NCBI RefSeq assembly: GCF_002843605.1
Contig: NZ_CP025263.1
Span: 4,865,501-4,929,500 of the forward strand
Source: Pseudomonas sp. S09G 359
GTDB taxonomy: Bacteria > Pseudomonadota > Gammaproteobacteria > Pseudomonadales > Pseudomonadaceae
Length of the DNA stretch: 64,000 nucleotides
Direction of reading: 5' to 3'
Part shown: positions 6,909 through 17,095 of the stretch, piece by piece
Position numbering within the stretch: position 1 is the stretch's first letter
How the letters are laid out: every line of letters begins with the position of its first letter
The notes under the pieces: model-generated
Databases searched by the model: none
What the model was told of the DNA's origin: nothing
Seen by the model: only the letters and a program-made list of their open reading frames with translations
Position numbers and translations under genes: made by a program

Positions 6909-8525
6909 ATGCCGGTGATTGAAAGCCTGATCGACGCCCACAGCGCGCAATTCGCGCAGAACCGCGCAGCCATGCTGGCCGGCATCCAGCAACTGCGCCA
7001 ACTGGAACAGGCGCTGCTCAACAAGGCCGAGGAAGCCAAGCCCAAGTTCGACAAACGCGGCCAGTTGCTGCCGCGCGAACGCCTCAACCTGCTGCTGGAC
7101 CCCGGCGCGCCGTTTCTGGAACTCGCCAGCCTGGCGGGCTACAAGCTGCACGATGACAAGGACGGCAGCGCCGCCGGCGGCGGCTTGATCGCCGGCATCG
7201 GCTACGTCAGCGGCGTGCGCATGCTGGTGGTGGCCAATAACAGCGCGATCAAGGGCGGCACGATTTCCCCCACCGGGCTGAAAAAATCCCTGCGCCTGCA
7301 ACAGATCGCCATGGACAACAAACTGCCGGTGGTGACCCTGGCCGAAAGCGGCGGCGCCAACCTCAACTATGCCGCGGAGATTTTCGTCGAAGGCGCGCGC
7401 AGTTTTGCCAACCAGGCGCGCATGTCGGCCATGGGTTTGCCGCAGATCACCGTGGTGCATGGCTCGGCCACGGCGGGTGGCGCGTACCAGCCGGGGCTGT
7501 CGGATTACGTGGTAGTGGTGCGCGGCAAGGCCAAGCTGTTCCTGGCCGGGCCGCCGCTGCTGAAGGCCGCCACCGGCGAAGTGGCCACCGATGAGGAGTT
7601 GGGTGGCGCCGAGATGCACGCGCAAACCGCCGGCACCGCCGAATACCTGGCGGAAAACGATGCCGACGGCGTGCGTATCGTGCGTGAGATTGTCGGCCTG
7701 TTGCCTTGGGACGACCGCCTGCCGCCAGCGCCAAAACGCGCCTACGCCGAGCCGCTGTACCCCATCGACGAGCTGCTGGGGCTGATCCCCGATGACCCGA
7801 AAAAGCCCTACGACGTGCGCGAAATCCTCGCGCGCCTGGCCGACGCTTCGCAGTTCCTGGAATTCAAGGGCGAGTTCGACCCCCACACCGTCTGCGGCCA
7901 CCTGCACATCCAGGGCCGCGCCGTCGGCGTGATCGGCAACAACGGCCCGATCACGCCCAAGGGCGCGAGCAAGGCCGCGCAGTTTATCCAGCTGTGCGAC
8001 CAGAGCCGCACGCCGCTGCTGTTTCTGCACAACACCACCGGCTTCATGGTGGGCACCGAGGCGGAGCAGCAAGGGGTGATCAAGCACGGCGCGAAGATGA
8101 TCCAGGCCGTGGCCAATGCACGGGTGCCTAAACTCACGGTGGTGGTCGGCGGTTCCTACGGTGCCGGCAATTATGCGATGTGCGGGCGTGGGCTGGACCC
8201 GCGTTTTATCTTCGCCTGGCCCAACAGCCGCACGGCGGTGATGGGCGGCGCGCAGGCGGGCAAGGTGCTGCGCATCGTCACCGAGGCCAAGCAATTGAAG
8301 GACGGCCTGGTGCCCGACCCCAAGGTGTTGGACATGCTGGAGCAGGTCACCGCGCAGAAACTCGACAGCCAATCCACCGCCCTCTATGGCAGCGCAAATC
8401 TGTGGGACGACGGGCTGATTGATCCACGCGACACCCGCACGCTGTTGGGTTTTTTGCTTGATATCTGCCATGAGGCCGAAGTGCGGCCGTTACAGCCCAA
8501 TAGTTTCGGTGTGGCGCGTTTCTAA
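6909..8525 (+). CDS. atuC: Geranyl-CoA carboxylase beta (carboxyltransferase) subunit
   Basis: This 538-aa acyl-CoA carboxyltransferase has two crotonase-like halves: N-half FDKRGQLLPRERLNLLLDPG, GSATAGGAYQPGLSDYVVVV and GPPLLKAATGE; C-half HNTTGFMVGTEAEQQGVIKH, VVVGGSYGAGNYAMCGR and AVMGGAQAGKVL. It transfers the carboxyl group from biotin to the acyl-CoA. The sequence type is shared with methylcrotonyl-CoA carboxylase (LiuB). Assignment to the geranyl-CoA enzyme rests on its place between atuB and atuD. Its partner alpha subunit is atuF, located beyond two repeats. GGAG in the atuB tail is the ribosome site. Confidence 0.9.
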   Translation: MPVIESLIDAHSAQFAQNRAAMLAGIQQLRQLEQALLNKAEEAKPKFDKRGQLLPRERLNLLLDPGAPFLELASLAGYKLHDDKDGSAAGGGLIAGIGYVSGVRMLVVANNSAIKGGTISPTGLKKSLRLQQIAMDNKLPVVTLAESGGANLNYAAEIFVEGARSFANQARMSAMGLPQITVVHGSATAGGAYQPGLSDYVVVVRGKAKLFLAGPPLLKAATGEVATDEELGGAEMHAQTAGTAEYLAENDADGVRIVREIVGLLPWDDRLPPAPKRAYAEPLYPIDELLGLIPDDPKKPYDVREILARLADASQFLEFKGEFDPHTVCGHLHIQGRAVGVIGNNGPITPKGASKAAQFIQLCDQSRTPLLFLHNTTGFMVGTEAEQQGVIKHGAKMIQAVANARVPKLTVVVGGSYGAGNYAMCGRGLDPRFIFAWPNSRTAVMGGAQAGKVLRIVTEAKQLKDGLVPDPKVLDMLEQVTAQKLDSQSTALYGSANLWDDGLIDPRDTRTLLGFLLDICHEAEVRPLQPNSFGVARF

Positions 8526-8541
8526 CAGGAGAATAAGCACC

Positions 8542-9699
8542 ATGATCTTCACCCAGGAACACCAGGAACTGCGTCGCAGCGTCCGCGCCTTCGTCGACCG
8601 CGAGATCAACCCCCATGTGGACGAATGGGAAAAAGCCGGGCGCTTTCCCATCCACGACATCTTCCGCAAGGCCGGTGACCTGGGCCTGCTGGGCATTTCC
8701 AAGCCGGAAAAATTCGGCGGCATGGGCCTGGACTACAGCTATTCGATCGTCGCCGCCGAAGAGTTCGGCACCATCCACTGCGGCGGCATCCCCATGTCCA
8801 TCGGCGTGCAGACCGACATGTGCACCCCCGCCCTCGCCCGCTTCGGCTCCGATGAACTGCGCGACGAATTCCTGCGCCCGGCCATCAGCGGCGAGCAGGT
8901 CGGCTGTATCGGCGTTTCGGAAACCGGTGCCGGTTCCGATGTGGCCGGGCTCAAGACCCACGCGCGCAAGGACGGCGACGACTACGTGATCAACGGCAGC
9001 AAAATGTGGATCACCAACTCGCCCAGCGCCGACTTTATCTGCCTGCTGGCCAACACCTCCGACGACAAGCCGCACATCAACAAGTCGCTGATCATGCTGC
9101 CGATGAACACGCCAGGCATCAGCGTCAGCCCGCCCCTGGAAAAACTCGGCATGCACAGCTCCGAGACCGCCCAGGTGTTCTTTGACGGCGTGCGCATCCC
9201 TCAGCGCAACCGCATCGGCCACGAAGGCGCGGGCTTCATGATGCAGATGCTGCAGTTCCAGGAAGAACGCCTGTTTGGCGCGGCCAATATGATCAAGGGC
9301 CTGGAGCAGTGCATCGACAGCACCATCGCCTACTGCAAGGAGCGCCAGACCTTCGGCAAGGCGCTGATCGACAACCAGGTCATCCACTTTCGCCTGGCCG
9401 AACTCGCCACCGAAATCGAATGCCTGCGCGCGCTGGTGTACCAGGCCACCGAGCAGTACATCAAAGGCCAGGACGTGACCCGCCTGGCCTCCATGGCCAA
9501 ACTCAAGGCCGGGCGCCTGGGCCGCGAAGTCAGCGACAGTTGCCTGCAATATTGGGGCGGCATGGGCTTTATGTGGGACAACCCGGTGGCCCGCGCCTAT
9601 CGGGACGTGCGCCTGGTGTCGATTGGCGGCGGCGCCGACGAGATCATGCTGGGCATCATCTGCAAACTGATGGGTACTTTGCCGGGGAAAAAGCCATGA
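8542..9699 (+). CDS. atuD: Citronellyl-CoA dehydrogenase (acyl-CoA dehydrogenase family)
   Basis: This 385-aa flavoenzyme starts at the ATG at 8542 behind AGGAGAA. Family marks include CIGVSETGAGSDVAGLKT, KMWITNS, ERQTFGKALIDNQ and LQYWGGMGFMWDNPVARAYR, followed by DVRLVSIGGGADEIM, whose final Glu is at the catalytic-base position of many members. In P. aeruginosa, AtuD oxidises citronellyl-CoA to cis-geranyl-CoA. An upstream in-frame extension into atuC has no ribosome site and is not family-like. Its stop overlaps the atuE start (ATGA). Confidence 0.9.
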   Translation: MIFTQEHQELRRSVRAFVDREINPHVDEWEKAGRFPIHDIFRKAGDLGLLGISKPEKFGGMGLDYSYSIVAAEEFGTIHCGGIPMSIGVQTDMCTPALARFGSDELRDEFLRPAISGEQVGCIGVSETGAGSDVAGLKTHARKDGDDYVINGSKMWITNSPSADFICLLANTSDDKPHINKSLIMLPMNTPGISVSPPLEKLGMHSSETAQVFFDGVRIPQRNRIGHEGAGFMMQMLQFQEERLFGAANMIKGLEQCIDSTIAYCKERQTFGKALIDNQVIHFRLAELATEIECLRALVYQATEQYIKGQDVTRLASMAKLKAGRLGREVSDSCLQYWGGMGFMWDNPVARAYRDVRLVSIGGGADEIMLGIICKLMGTLPGKKP

Positions 9700-10457
9700 A
9701 CACCCTGCTGCTCGAACCGCATAACGGCGTGCTGCACATCACCCTCAACCGGCCTGAATGCCGCAATGCGATGAGCCTGGAGATGGTCAACGAACTGCGC
9801 GCGGTGTTGGCGAACTTGGACAACCAGGTACGCGCCGTGGTGATCAGCGGTGCGGGTGGGCACTTTTGTGCGGGCGCCGATGTGAAGGACCTGGTCAGCG
9901 CGGGCACCCGGTTGCAGGCGTTGAACCGCGCGTTTGGCACCTTGCTGCAAGAAGTCGAAGCGGTGCCGCAGGTGGTGATCGTGGTGCTGCAAGGCGCGGT
10001 GCTGGGCGGCGGTTTTGGCCTGGCCTGCGTGAGCGATATTGCGATTGCTGATCACCAGGCGCAGTTCGGTTTGCCGGAAACCAGCCTGGGGCTGTTGCCG
10101 GCGCAGATTGCGCCGTTTGTGGTGAAGCGGATCGGGCTGACCCAGGCGCGGCGGCTGGCGCTGACGGCGGCGCGATTTGATGGGGTCGAGGCGCTGCGGT
10201 TGGGGGTGGTGCATTTTGTCGAGAGCGATCCGCAGGCGTTGGCGGAGCGTTTGGATGAGGTGTTGGGGCAGGTGTTGCGGTGCGCGCCGGGGGCGAATGG
10301 GCGCACCAAGGCGTTGTTGTTGGCGAGTGTGGATGAGCCGCTGGAGGCTGTGTTGGATCTTGGGGCGCAGTGGTTTGCTGAGGCGGTGACGGGGGCCGAG
10401 GGGATTGAAGGGACTCAGGCATTTGTGCAGAAGCGCAAGCCGGGGTGGGCTCGATGA
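9696..10457 (+). CDS. atuE: Isohexenylglutaconyl-CoA hydratase (crotonase family)
   Basis: This 253-aa crotonase-fold protein has the oxyanion-hole segments HFCAGADVKDL and LQGAVLGGGFGLA and the helix FGLPETSLGLLPAQIAP with an expected catalytic Glu. AtuE of P. aeruginosa hydrates isohexenylglutaconyl-CoA, the product of geranyl-CoA carboxylase. It overlaps atuD by 4 bp, so translation is coupled. Codon use turns G-rich towards its 3' end. After it the operon is interrupted by 714 bp holding two long repeats before atuF. Confidence 0.88.
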   Translation: MNTLLLEPHNGVLHITLNRPECRNAMSLEMVNELRAVLANLDNQVRAVVISGAGGHFCAGADVKDLVSAGTRLQALNRAFGTLLQEVEAVPQVVIVVLQGAVLGGGFGLACVSDIAIADHQAQFGLPETSLGLLPAQIAPFVVKRIGLTQARRLALTAARFDGVEALRLGVVHFVESDPQALAERLDEVLGQVLRCAPGANGRTKALLLASVDEPLEAVLDLGAQWFAEAVTGAEGIEGTQAFVQKRKPGWAR

Positions 10458-10487
10458 ATGGGTGAATATCGGGTGTTTGGGTGATGG

Positions 10488-10745
10488 CTGAAATGGGTTC
10501 CGCTCTTACAGCGGGTCACTTTTGGAAAAGAGCCCCAAAAGTAACCAAAAGGGCTCTTGCCCCAACACTCGGCACCTCGCCTCCGGCTCGGTGTGCCCTC
10601 ACTCCGGCTTTGGACCGTGGGCCGCCGCGATGGGCCATCCTTGGCCCAGCGCGGCTAACCCGGCGTCCTGCCGGGTTACCCACGCTCCAAAGCCTGCGTT
10701 CGGCCAGCGTGTTTAACGGGGCGCCTAAGATCAAGATCACGATCA
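10488..10745 (-). repeat. Long structured intergenic repeat, copy B (inverted)
   Basis: This is the same element as copies A and C but in opposite orientation. Its outer stem, 10606-10621 with 10679-10694, reads GGCTTTGGACCGTGGG against CCCACGCTCCAAAGCC: 15 of 16 pairs form although several bases on both sides differ from copies A and C. The inner AACCCGGC/GCCGGGTT and GGGCCA/TGGCCC hairpins are kept. It begins about 30 bp after atuE stops. Confidence 0.9.
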
Positions 10746-10870
10746 ACAGCGCAGATCAAAAGACCGCCGACTTCGTCAGCGCAAAGGATGTAAGAGCCAG
10801 ATCAAAAACAAAGCAGAGCAAAAACGCTTTTGATCTACACCACTCAGGTCGGCTTTCAGGCCGCCGTGCT

Positions 10871-11160
10871 CTGCTTTTGATTTTGATTTTGATCTGAGAC
10901 GCCCCGTCAATCACGCTGGCCGAACGCAGGCTTGAATCCGTGGGTAACCCGGCAGGACGCCGGGTTAGCCGCACTGGGCCAAGGATGGCCCATTGCGGCG
11001 GCCCACGGATTCAAGCCGGAGTGAGGGCACACCGAGCCTAGGCGAGGTGCCGAGTGATGGGGCACAGACCTTTTGGTTACTTTTGGGGCGTTTGCCAAAA
11101 GTGACCCGCTGTAAGAGCGGAACCATAACCAGCCGTTACCGCAAAAACGGATATGTACAC
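10871..11160 (+). repeat. Long structured intergenic repeat, copy C
   Basis: This copy opens with tandem TTTTGAT units. Its outer stem (10929-10944 with 11002-11017) is identical to copy A. It ends in CGGATATGTACAC at 11160, only 11 bp before the atuF start, so its 3' hairpins would lie in the atuF leader. With copy B it forms an inverted pair around a ~125-bp spacer in which GATCAAAA-type words recur and no gene was recognised. Confidence 0.9.
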
Positions 11161-11171
11161 GGAGCAAAAAA

Positions 11172-13055
<1,884 letters not shown>

Positions 13056-13129
13056 CGCCCTAGGCGGAACTACAGGGCCACGCTACGCTCTATCCCCATC
13101 AGGAAGGGAAGAGTACGGGAACCTGCACG

Positions 13130-13672
13130 ATGCCTCATTGGCTGATTATTGACCTTGAAGCCACAACGGATGATGGCGGCTGGCCCGTGACGGAGATGGA
13201 AGTCATCGAGATCGGCGCGAGCCTGGTGAACCGCGAAGGCCGCGAGCTGGACCACTTCCAGCGCTTTGTGCGGCCGCTGCGTCGCCCCTTGCTGACGCCC
13301 TTTTGTCGCAAATTGACCCACATCACCCAGGCGAACATCGACACGGCCGCGCCGATCACCGAAGTGTGGCCGTTGTTCGAGCGTTGGCTTGGCCAGCATC
13401 ACCCGCGCCTGGAAGGCTGGGCCAGTTGGGGCGATTACGACCGCGCGCAGCTTGAACTCGAATGGCAGCGCCATGGCCTGGCCAGCGCGCTGGCCCAGAC
13501 GCCGCATGTGAACCTCAAGCAACGCTTCGCCAAGGCCCGGCGCCTGGACAAGCCGCTGGGGCTCAATGGCGCCCTGCAATTGGCCGGGATGCAGTTCCAT
13601 GGCCAGCAACATCGGGCGCTTGAGGATGCGCGCAACACGGCGCGCCTGCTGCCGTTGATTTTGCCGGTCTAG
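13130..13672 (+). CDS. DEDDh 3'-5' exonuclease, ERI-1-like
   Basis: This 180-aa protein carries the DEDDh nuclease motifs: Exo I at the N-terminus (WLIIDLEAT, with Asp and Glu), Exo II around GWASWGDYDRAQLE, and Exo III HRALEDARNTARLL (His and Asp, four residues apart). The arrangement with TEMEVIEIGASLVN and CRKLTHITQ resembles the ERI-1/KapD-type RNases and exonucleases. It is cytoplasmic with no other domain. Whether its substrate is RNA or DNA is unknown. It lies 74 bp after atuF and 63 bp before ppnP. Confidence 0.82.
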   Translation: MPHWLIIDLEATTDDGGWPVTEMEVIEIGASLVNREGRELDHFQRFVRPLRRPLLTPFCRKLTHITQANIDTAAPITEVWPLFERWLGQHHPRLEGWASWGDYDRAQLELEWQRHGLASALAQTPHVNLKQRFAKARRLDKPLGLNGALQLAGMQFHGQQHRALEDARNTARLLPLILPV

Positions 13673-13735
13673 GCAGCTTCCCTGGGCTTGGGCATACTGG
13701 CCGACCTTTACAGACCCTTTTCCGAGGATTCGCCC

Positions 13736-14020
13736 ATGTTTAAAGTCAACGAGTACTTCGACGGCACCGTCAAGTCGATCGCTTTCGGCACCGCAGAAGG
13801 CCCTGCGACCATCGGCGTGATGGCCCCGGGTGAATACGAATTCGGCACCGCCCAGCGTGAAATCATGCACGTGGTGTCCGGCGCCCTGACCGTCAAGCTG
13901 CCTGACGCCAACGACTGGGAAACCTTCGCCGCCGGCACCCAGTTCAACGTGCCGGCCAACAGCAAGTTCCAGCTGAAGGTCGCCGTGGACACCGCTTACC
14001 TGTGCGAATACCGCGGCTGA
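13736..14020 (+). CDS. ppnP: Pyrimidine/purine nucleoside phosphorylase PpnP
   Basis: This 94-aa protein, the family's usual length, begins [17 protein letters not shown] and contains [20 protein letters not shown] and [13 protein letters not shown], the single cupin fold of PpnP (formerly DUF1255, YaiE). The E. coli enzyme splits many nucleosides with phosphate. GAGGA lies 9 bases before the ATG. A strong bidirectional terminator follows. Confidence 0.93.
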   Translation: MFKVNEYFDGTVKSIAFGTAEGPATIGVMAPGEYEFGTAQREIMHVVSGALTVKLPDANDWETFAAGTQFNVPANSKFQLKVAVDTAYLCEYRG

Positions 14021-14036
14021 TCGTTACGCCGACCCA

Positions 14037-14072
14037 AAAAAATGCCCGTCTCCTGTGAGACGGGCATTTTTT
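14037..14072. terminator. Bidirectional intrinsic terminator
   Basis: ATGCCCGTCTC (14042-14052), loop CTGT and GAGACGGGCAT form an 11-bp stem with an A run on the left and TTTTTT on the right. It can end ppnP transcripts on the plus strand and MOSC transcripts on the minus strand. Confidence 0.92.
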
Positions 14073-14086
14073 ATGGCCGAGGGCAA

Positions 14087-14893
14087 TTACTCAAGAATGG
14101 TCACCGGCATGCCGACTTCCAGGCGCCCGATGCCCTCGTTGACCAGGTTCTGGCCAAACACCGCGCCGCTCTCGGTCTTGCGATACGCCTCAAGAGTGGC
14201 GAAGGGTTCGCGGTCGGCACTGCGTTCGCCGGTCTGCGGGTCGATGGTGGTGAGAATGCAACGGGTGCAAGGCTTGACCGCGCGAAACTCCACATCGCCG
14301 ATGCGCAGGCGTTTCCAGCCGTCTTCGGCAAAGGCCGCGCTGCCTTCGATCACCAGGTTGGGCCGAAAGCGCAGCATCTCCATGGGCCGGCCGATGCGTT
14401 GCGAAAGGTCGTCGAGGGAAGCCTGGCCGATCACCAGCAACGGGTAACCATCGGCAAAGGCGACCTGGTCATCATCGCGCCCGTAGCCCGCTTCGGTGTT
14501 GCGAGCGCGCTCCAGGGGGATTTGCACCAGCCGGGTCGGCTTGCCGATGAAGTCGCTGACCCAAGCGGCAGCCTCGTCGCCGGCATCCGGCACGCGCAAG
14601 GTGTCGCGCCAGATGGTCACACCGCGCAACTCGGCGGCGCTGCCAGGCAGTGCCACGTCCAGCGGCGCATAGCCCGGCGAACTCAGGGTAAGGCCGCCGG
14701 CGCCGTTCCACAGCGCCGATAACTGGCTCATCTTCGCCACCGCGCGTTGCGTCAGGAAGCGCCCGCTGGCCGCGTCCACCAGCATCCAGCGTCGATCCCC
14801 TTCCAGCCCGAGTTTATCCAGGCCAATCTGCTGCAAGGTGTCGGCCTTGCCGGACTTCAAGGGGTAACGGTACAACGCGCTGAGACGAAGCAT
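14087..14893 (-). CDS. MOSC-domain protein (YcbX-like)
   Basis: This 268-aa protein has an N-terminal beta-barrel MOSC_N domain (LRLSALYRYPLKSGKADTLQ, GLEGDRRWMLVD, FLTQRAV) and a C-terminal MOSC domain (LRFRPNLVIEG, DVEFRAVKPCTRCILTTIDP). The cysteines of KPCTRC correspond to the conserved Mo-cofactor or sulfur-carrying position. Related E. coli YcbX reduces N-hydroxylated bases with the molybdenum cofactor. The usual C-terminal 2Fe-2S ferredoxin domain of YcbX is absent, so a separate electron donor would be needed. It is a single gene sharing a terminator with ppnP. Confidence 0.85.
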   Translation of the reverse strand: MLRLSALYRYPLKSGKADTLQQIGLDKLGLEGDRRWMLVDAASGRFLTQRAVAKMSQLSALWNGAGGLTLSSPGYAPLDVALPGSAAELRGVTIWRDTLRVPDAGDEAAAWVSDFIGKPTRLVQIPLERARNTEAGYGRDDDQVAFADGYPLLVIGQASLDDLSQRIGRPMEMLRFRPNLVIEGSAAFAEDGWKRLRIGDVEFRAVKPCTRCILTTIDPQTGERSADREPFATLEAYRKTESGAVFGQNLVNEGIGRLEVGMPVTILE

Positions 14894-14932
14894 GGGCCTG
14901 CATTCCTGAGGAGCAAAGATGCCACCCTAAGG

Positions 14933-15868
14933 TCAAGCCGGCACTTCGTCCAGCATCAGTCGCTGACGCACCACATCTACCAGCTTGTCGGGCTGGAATT
15001 TGGACAGGAAGTTGTCGCAGCCGACCTTCTTCACCATCGAGTCGTTGAAGCTGCCCGACAGCGACGTGTGCAGCACCACATACAGCCCACGCAGGCGCGG
15101 GTCGTTGCGGATCTCGGTGGTGAGACGATAGCCGTCCATCTCGGGCATTTCGGCGTCGGTGAAGATCATCAGCAGTTTGTCGGTCATCACCTGGCCGCTG
15201 TCGGCCCAGCCCTTGAGCATGTTCAGGGCCTTGAGACCGTCGCTGGCGATGTGCATCTTGACGCCTAATTGGCCCAGGGTATCGCGCAACTGCGACAAGG
15301 CTACGTTGGAGTCGTCCACCAGCAGCACTTCGCGACCACGGGCGCGTTCCAGCACCGGGTCATCGAGTTTTTCGCGGGAAACCTTGGCGTTGTAAGGCAC
15401 GATCTCGGCCAGGACTTTTTCCACGTCGATGATTTCCACCAACTGGTCGTCGACCTTGCTGATGGCGGTGAGGTAATGCTGGCGCCCGGCACTGGCTGGC
15501 GGCGGCAGGATGGCTTCCCAGTTCATGTTGACGATGCGGTCCACGCCGCCCACCAGGAACGCCTGCACCGAGCGGTTGTACTCGGTGACGATAATGGTGC
15601 TGTTAGGGCCCGGCACCAGTGGGCGCATGCCGATGGCCTGGGACAGGTCGATCACCGGCAGGGTCTGGCCACGCAGGTTGACCACGCCACAGACGAACGG
15701 GTGACGCTGAGGCATCAGGGTCAGCTTGGGTAACTGCAGGACTTCCTGCACCTTGAACACGTTGATCGCGAACAACTGCCGCCCGGCCAGGCGAAACATG
15801 AGGATCTCCAGGCGATTCTCACCGACCAGTTGCGTGCGTTGATCTACCGTGTCGAGAATGCCGGCCAT
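14933..15868 (-). CDS. cheV: Chemotaxis coupling protein CheV (CheW-receiver fusion)
   Basis: This 311-aa protein has a CheW domain (about 20-160; VQEVLQLPKL, GVVNLRGQTLPVIDL) and a C-terminal receiver domain (about 178-305) with VLLVDDSN, phosphoacceptor Asp238 in FTDAEMPEMDG, and KFQPDK as the lysine switch. CheV links receptors to CheA and tunes signalling by phosphorylation. It stands alone here, 4 kb from the main chemotaxis operon. The start is preceded by CAGGAGC. Confidence 0.92.
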   Translation of the reverse strand: MAGILDTVDQRTQLVGENRLEILMFRLAGRQLFAINVFKVQEVLQLPKLTLMPQRHPFVCGVVNLRGQTLPVIDLSQAIGMRPLVPGPNSTIIVTEYNRSVQAFLVGGVDRIVNMNWEAILPPPASAGRQHYLTAISKVDDQLVEIIDVEKVLAEIVPYNAKVSREKLDDPVLERARGREVLLVDDSNVALSQLRDTLGQLGVKMHIASDGLKALNMLKGWADSGQVMTDKLLMIFTDAEMPEMDGYRLTTEIRNDPRLRGLYVVLHTSLSGSFNDSMVKKVGCDNFLSKFQPDKLVDVVRQRLMLDEVPA

Positions 15869-16407
15869 TAAAAGCTCCTGATGCGCTAAGGGTTTGTGCA
15901 GCTCACTAAGGCTAGTTATCGGCGGCGAGCGCCAGACCTTGACCCCTGTAAAATGCCACGTAAATTCATTGATGTCACACTGACATCATGCTTTACTGCG
16001 TTGGCCTCTCCATACGGCGGTTCAGCGACGTTGCGCGACACTCAAATCGACGCAAGGTTCCGTCATATAAGGGATTCCCCTATGCGCAATCAGGTGCAAC
16101 CTGATATTCGCAATATCTAATAGCCATTAATGTGACGCCATTCTCAATGCATGAATGGAGTCAGGCTTTTGTTCGCCATCCCTAGCCCTCGGCCCACGGG
16201 CCTTCCAGACATTCACGTCACGGCAAGTGCAGGTGTGCAATTGACCCCATTCATGAGGGCGATGCGCAGCCTTCGTCATCATTTAAATAAACGTCCTACT
16301 GAAATCTCAGAAGCAACCTACAGATTTCAGTCATATTTCAGCGCTAGTTTTAAGCCATTCACCCGGTGCGACATCTCATCACCCGACCTTAAGTTGTGGA
16401 GACTTGC
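15869..16407. other. Gene-poor interval upstream of cheV
   Basis: About 540 bp with lower GC than the surroundings. Short open frames exist (for example 16151-16411) but lack ribosome sites, family resemblance and the codon bias of the region. The interval should hold the cheV promoter (minus) and the promoter of the 16408 gene (plus); neither could be pinned down. No hairpin or repeat stands out. Confidence 0.5.
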
Positions 16408-16857
16408 ATGATGAACGACGGTAACGAGTGGCAACTTGCACTTCCCGACTTCTTGAATGAGGCTGAAAAGCTGCTGGCCAAGTCCGAAGAGTGCCTAAGT
16501 CATCTGCACCTGATTCGAAATGACAGCGATGCCATCGACTGCATGAAAATCAGCCTGATCAATCTTGCCGAAAAGGCCGATGCCCTGGCCCTGCAGGCAA
16601 TCAGCGAGTTCTCGCGACATATCCAATACCTGATCGCCAACGCCGAGAACCCCTTGCAACTGCACGATCAAGCCCTGGATGCGCTGCATGATTGCCTGAC
16701 CTTACTGGCATGGCAGTTGGAGCTTATCGATGCCAAGACCGGCCTGCTGACGTTGGATGAAACGGAACAAACCACATTGATCGCCACGGTCACACTGCAA
16801 ATTCCGCAAAAGGACTTCAGTGCCAAACCGCAGCAACGCGCGCATCACACATCCTGA
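16408..16857 (+). CDS. Small alpha-helical protein of unknown function
   Basis: This 149-aa protein begins MMNDGNEWQLALPDFLNEAE and has GGAG 6 bases before the ATG at 16408. It looks entirely helical, with heptad-like Leu and Ala and no signal peptide, membrane segment or cysteine cluster. An Hpt-like four-helix bundle was considered, but the HxxKG phosphohistidine motif is missing. It lies 240 bp upstream of a NarL-type kinase/regulator pair on the same strand, so a link to that system is possible but unproven. GC is lower than the neighbours. Confidence 0.6.
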   Translation: MMNDGNEWQLALPDFLNEAEKLLAKSEECLSHLHLIRNDSDAIDCMKISLINLAEKADALALQAISEFSRHIQYLIANAENPLQLHDQALDALHDCLTLLAWQLELIDAKTGLLTLDETEQTTLIATVTLQIPQKDFSAKPQQRAHHTS

Positions 16858-17095
16858 ACCAACAGCAGGTCGTATTCGATACGTGAGTTAGCTAAAAACG
16901 ACATGCAGTTATAGCAAATAGCCATCAACGAGCATATCGATACAAACCAACTTATGTAATACAAGTTCCCACTGTTCAAACTCTGAGACTCTTTCAGGGT
17001 ATTTGCCTGGATATCGACGCGGCCAAGCAAAGTGCCAGGCGACCAACGGTTACAGGGGTGGTACTATGACCCACTCGAAGTAACTCAACTTCATC

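Noticed and set aside
6009..8471. 820-codon open frame antisense to atuB and atuC
   Set aside because: Composition is His/Gln/Arg/Gly-rich shadow sequence with no domain; the plus strand holds two well-defined enzymes.
16151..16411. 86-codon frame upstream of the 16408 gene
   Set aside because: No ribosome site, no hydrophobic or domain pattern, and it runs into the next gene's start.
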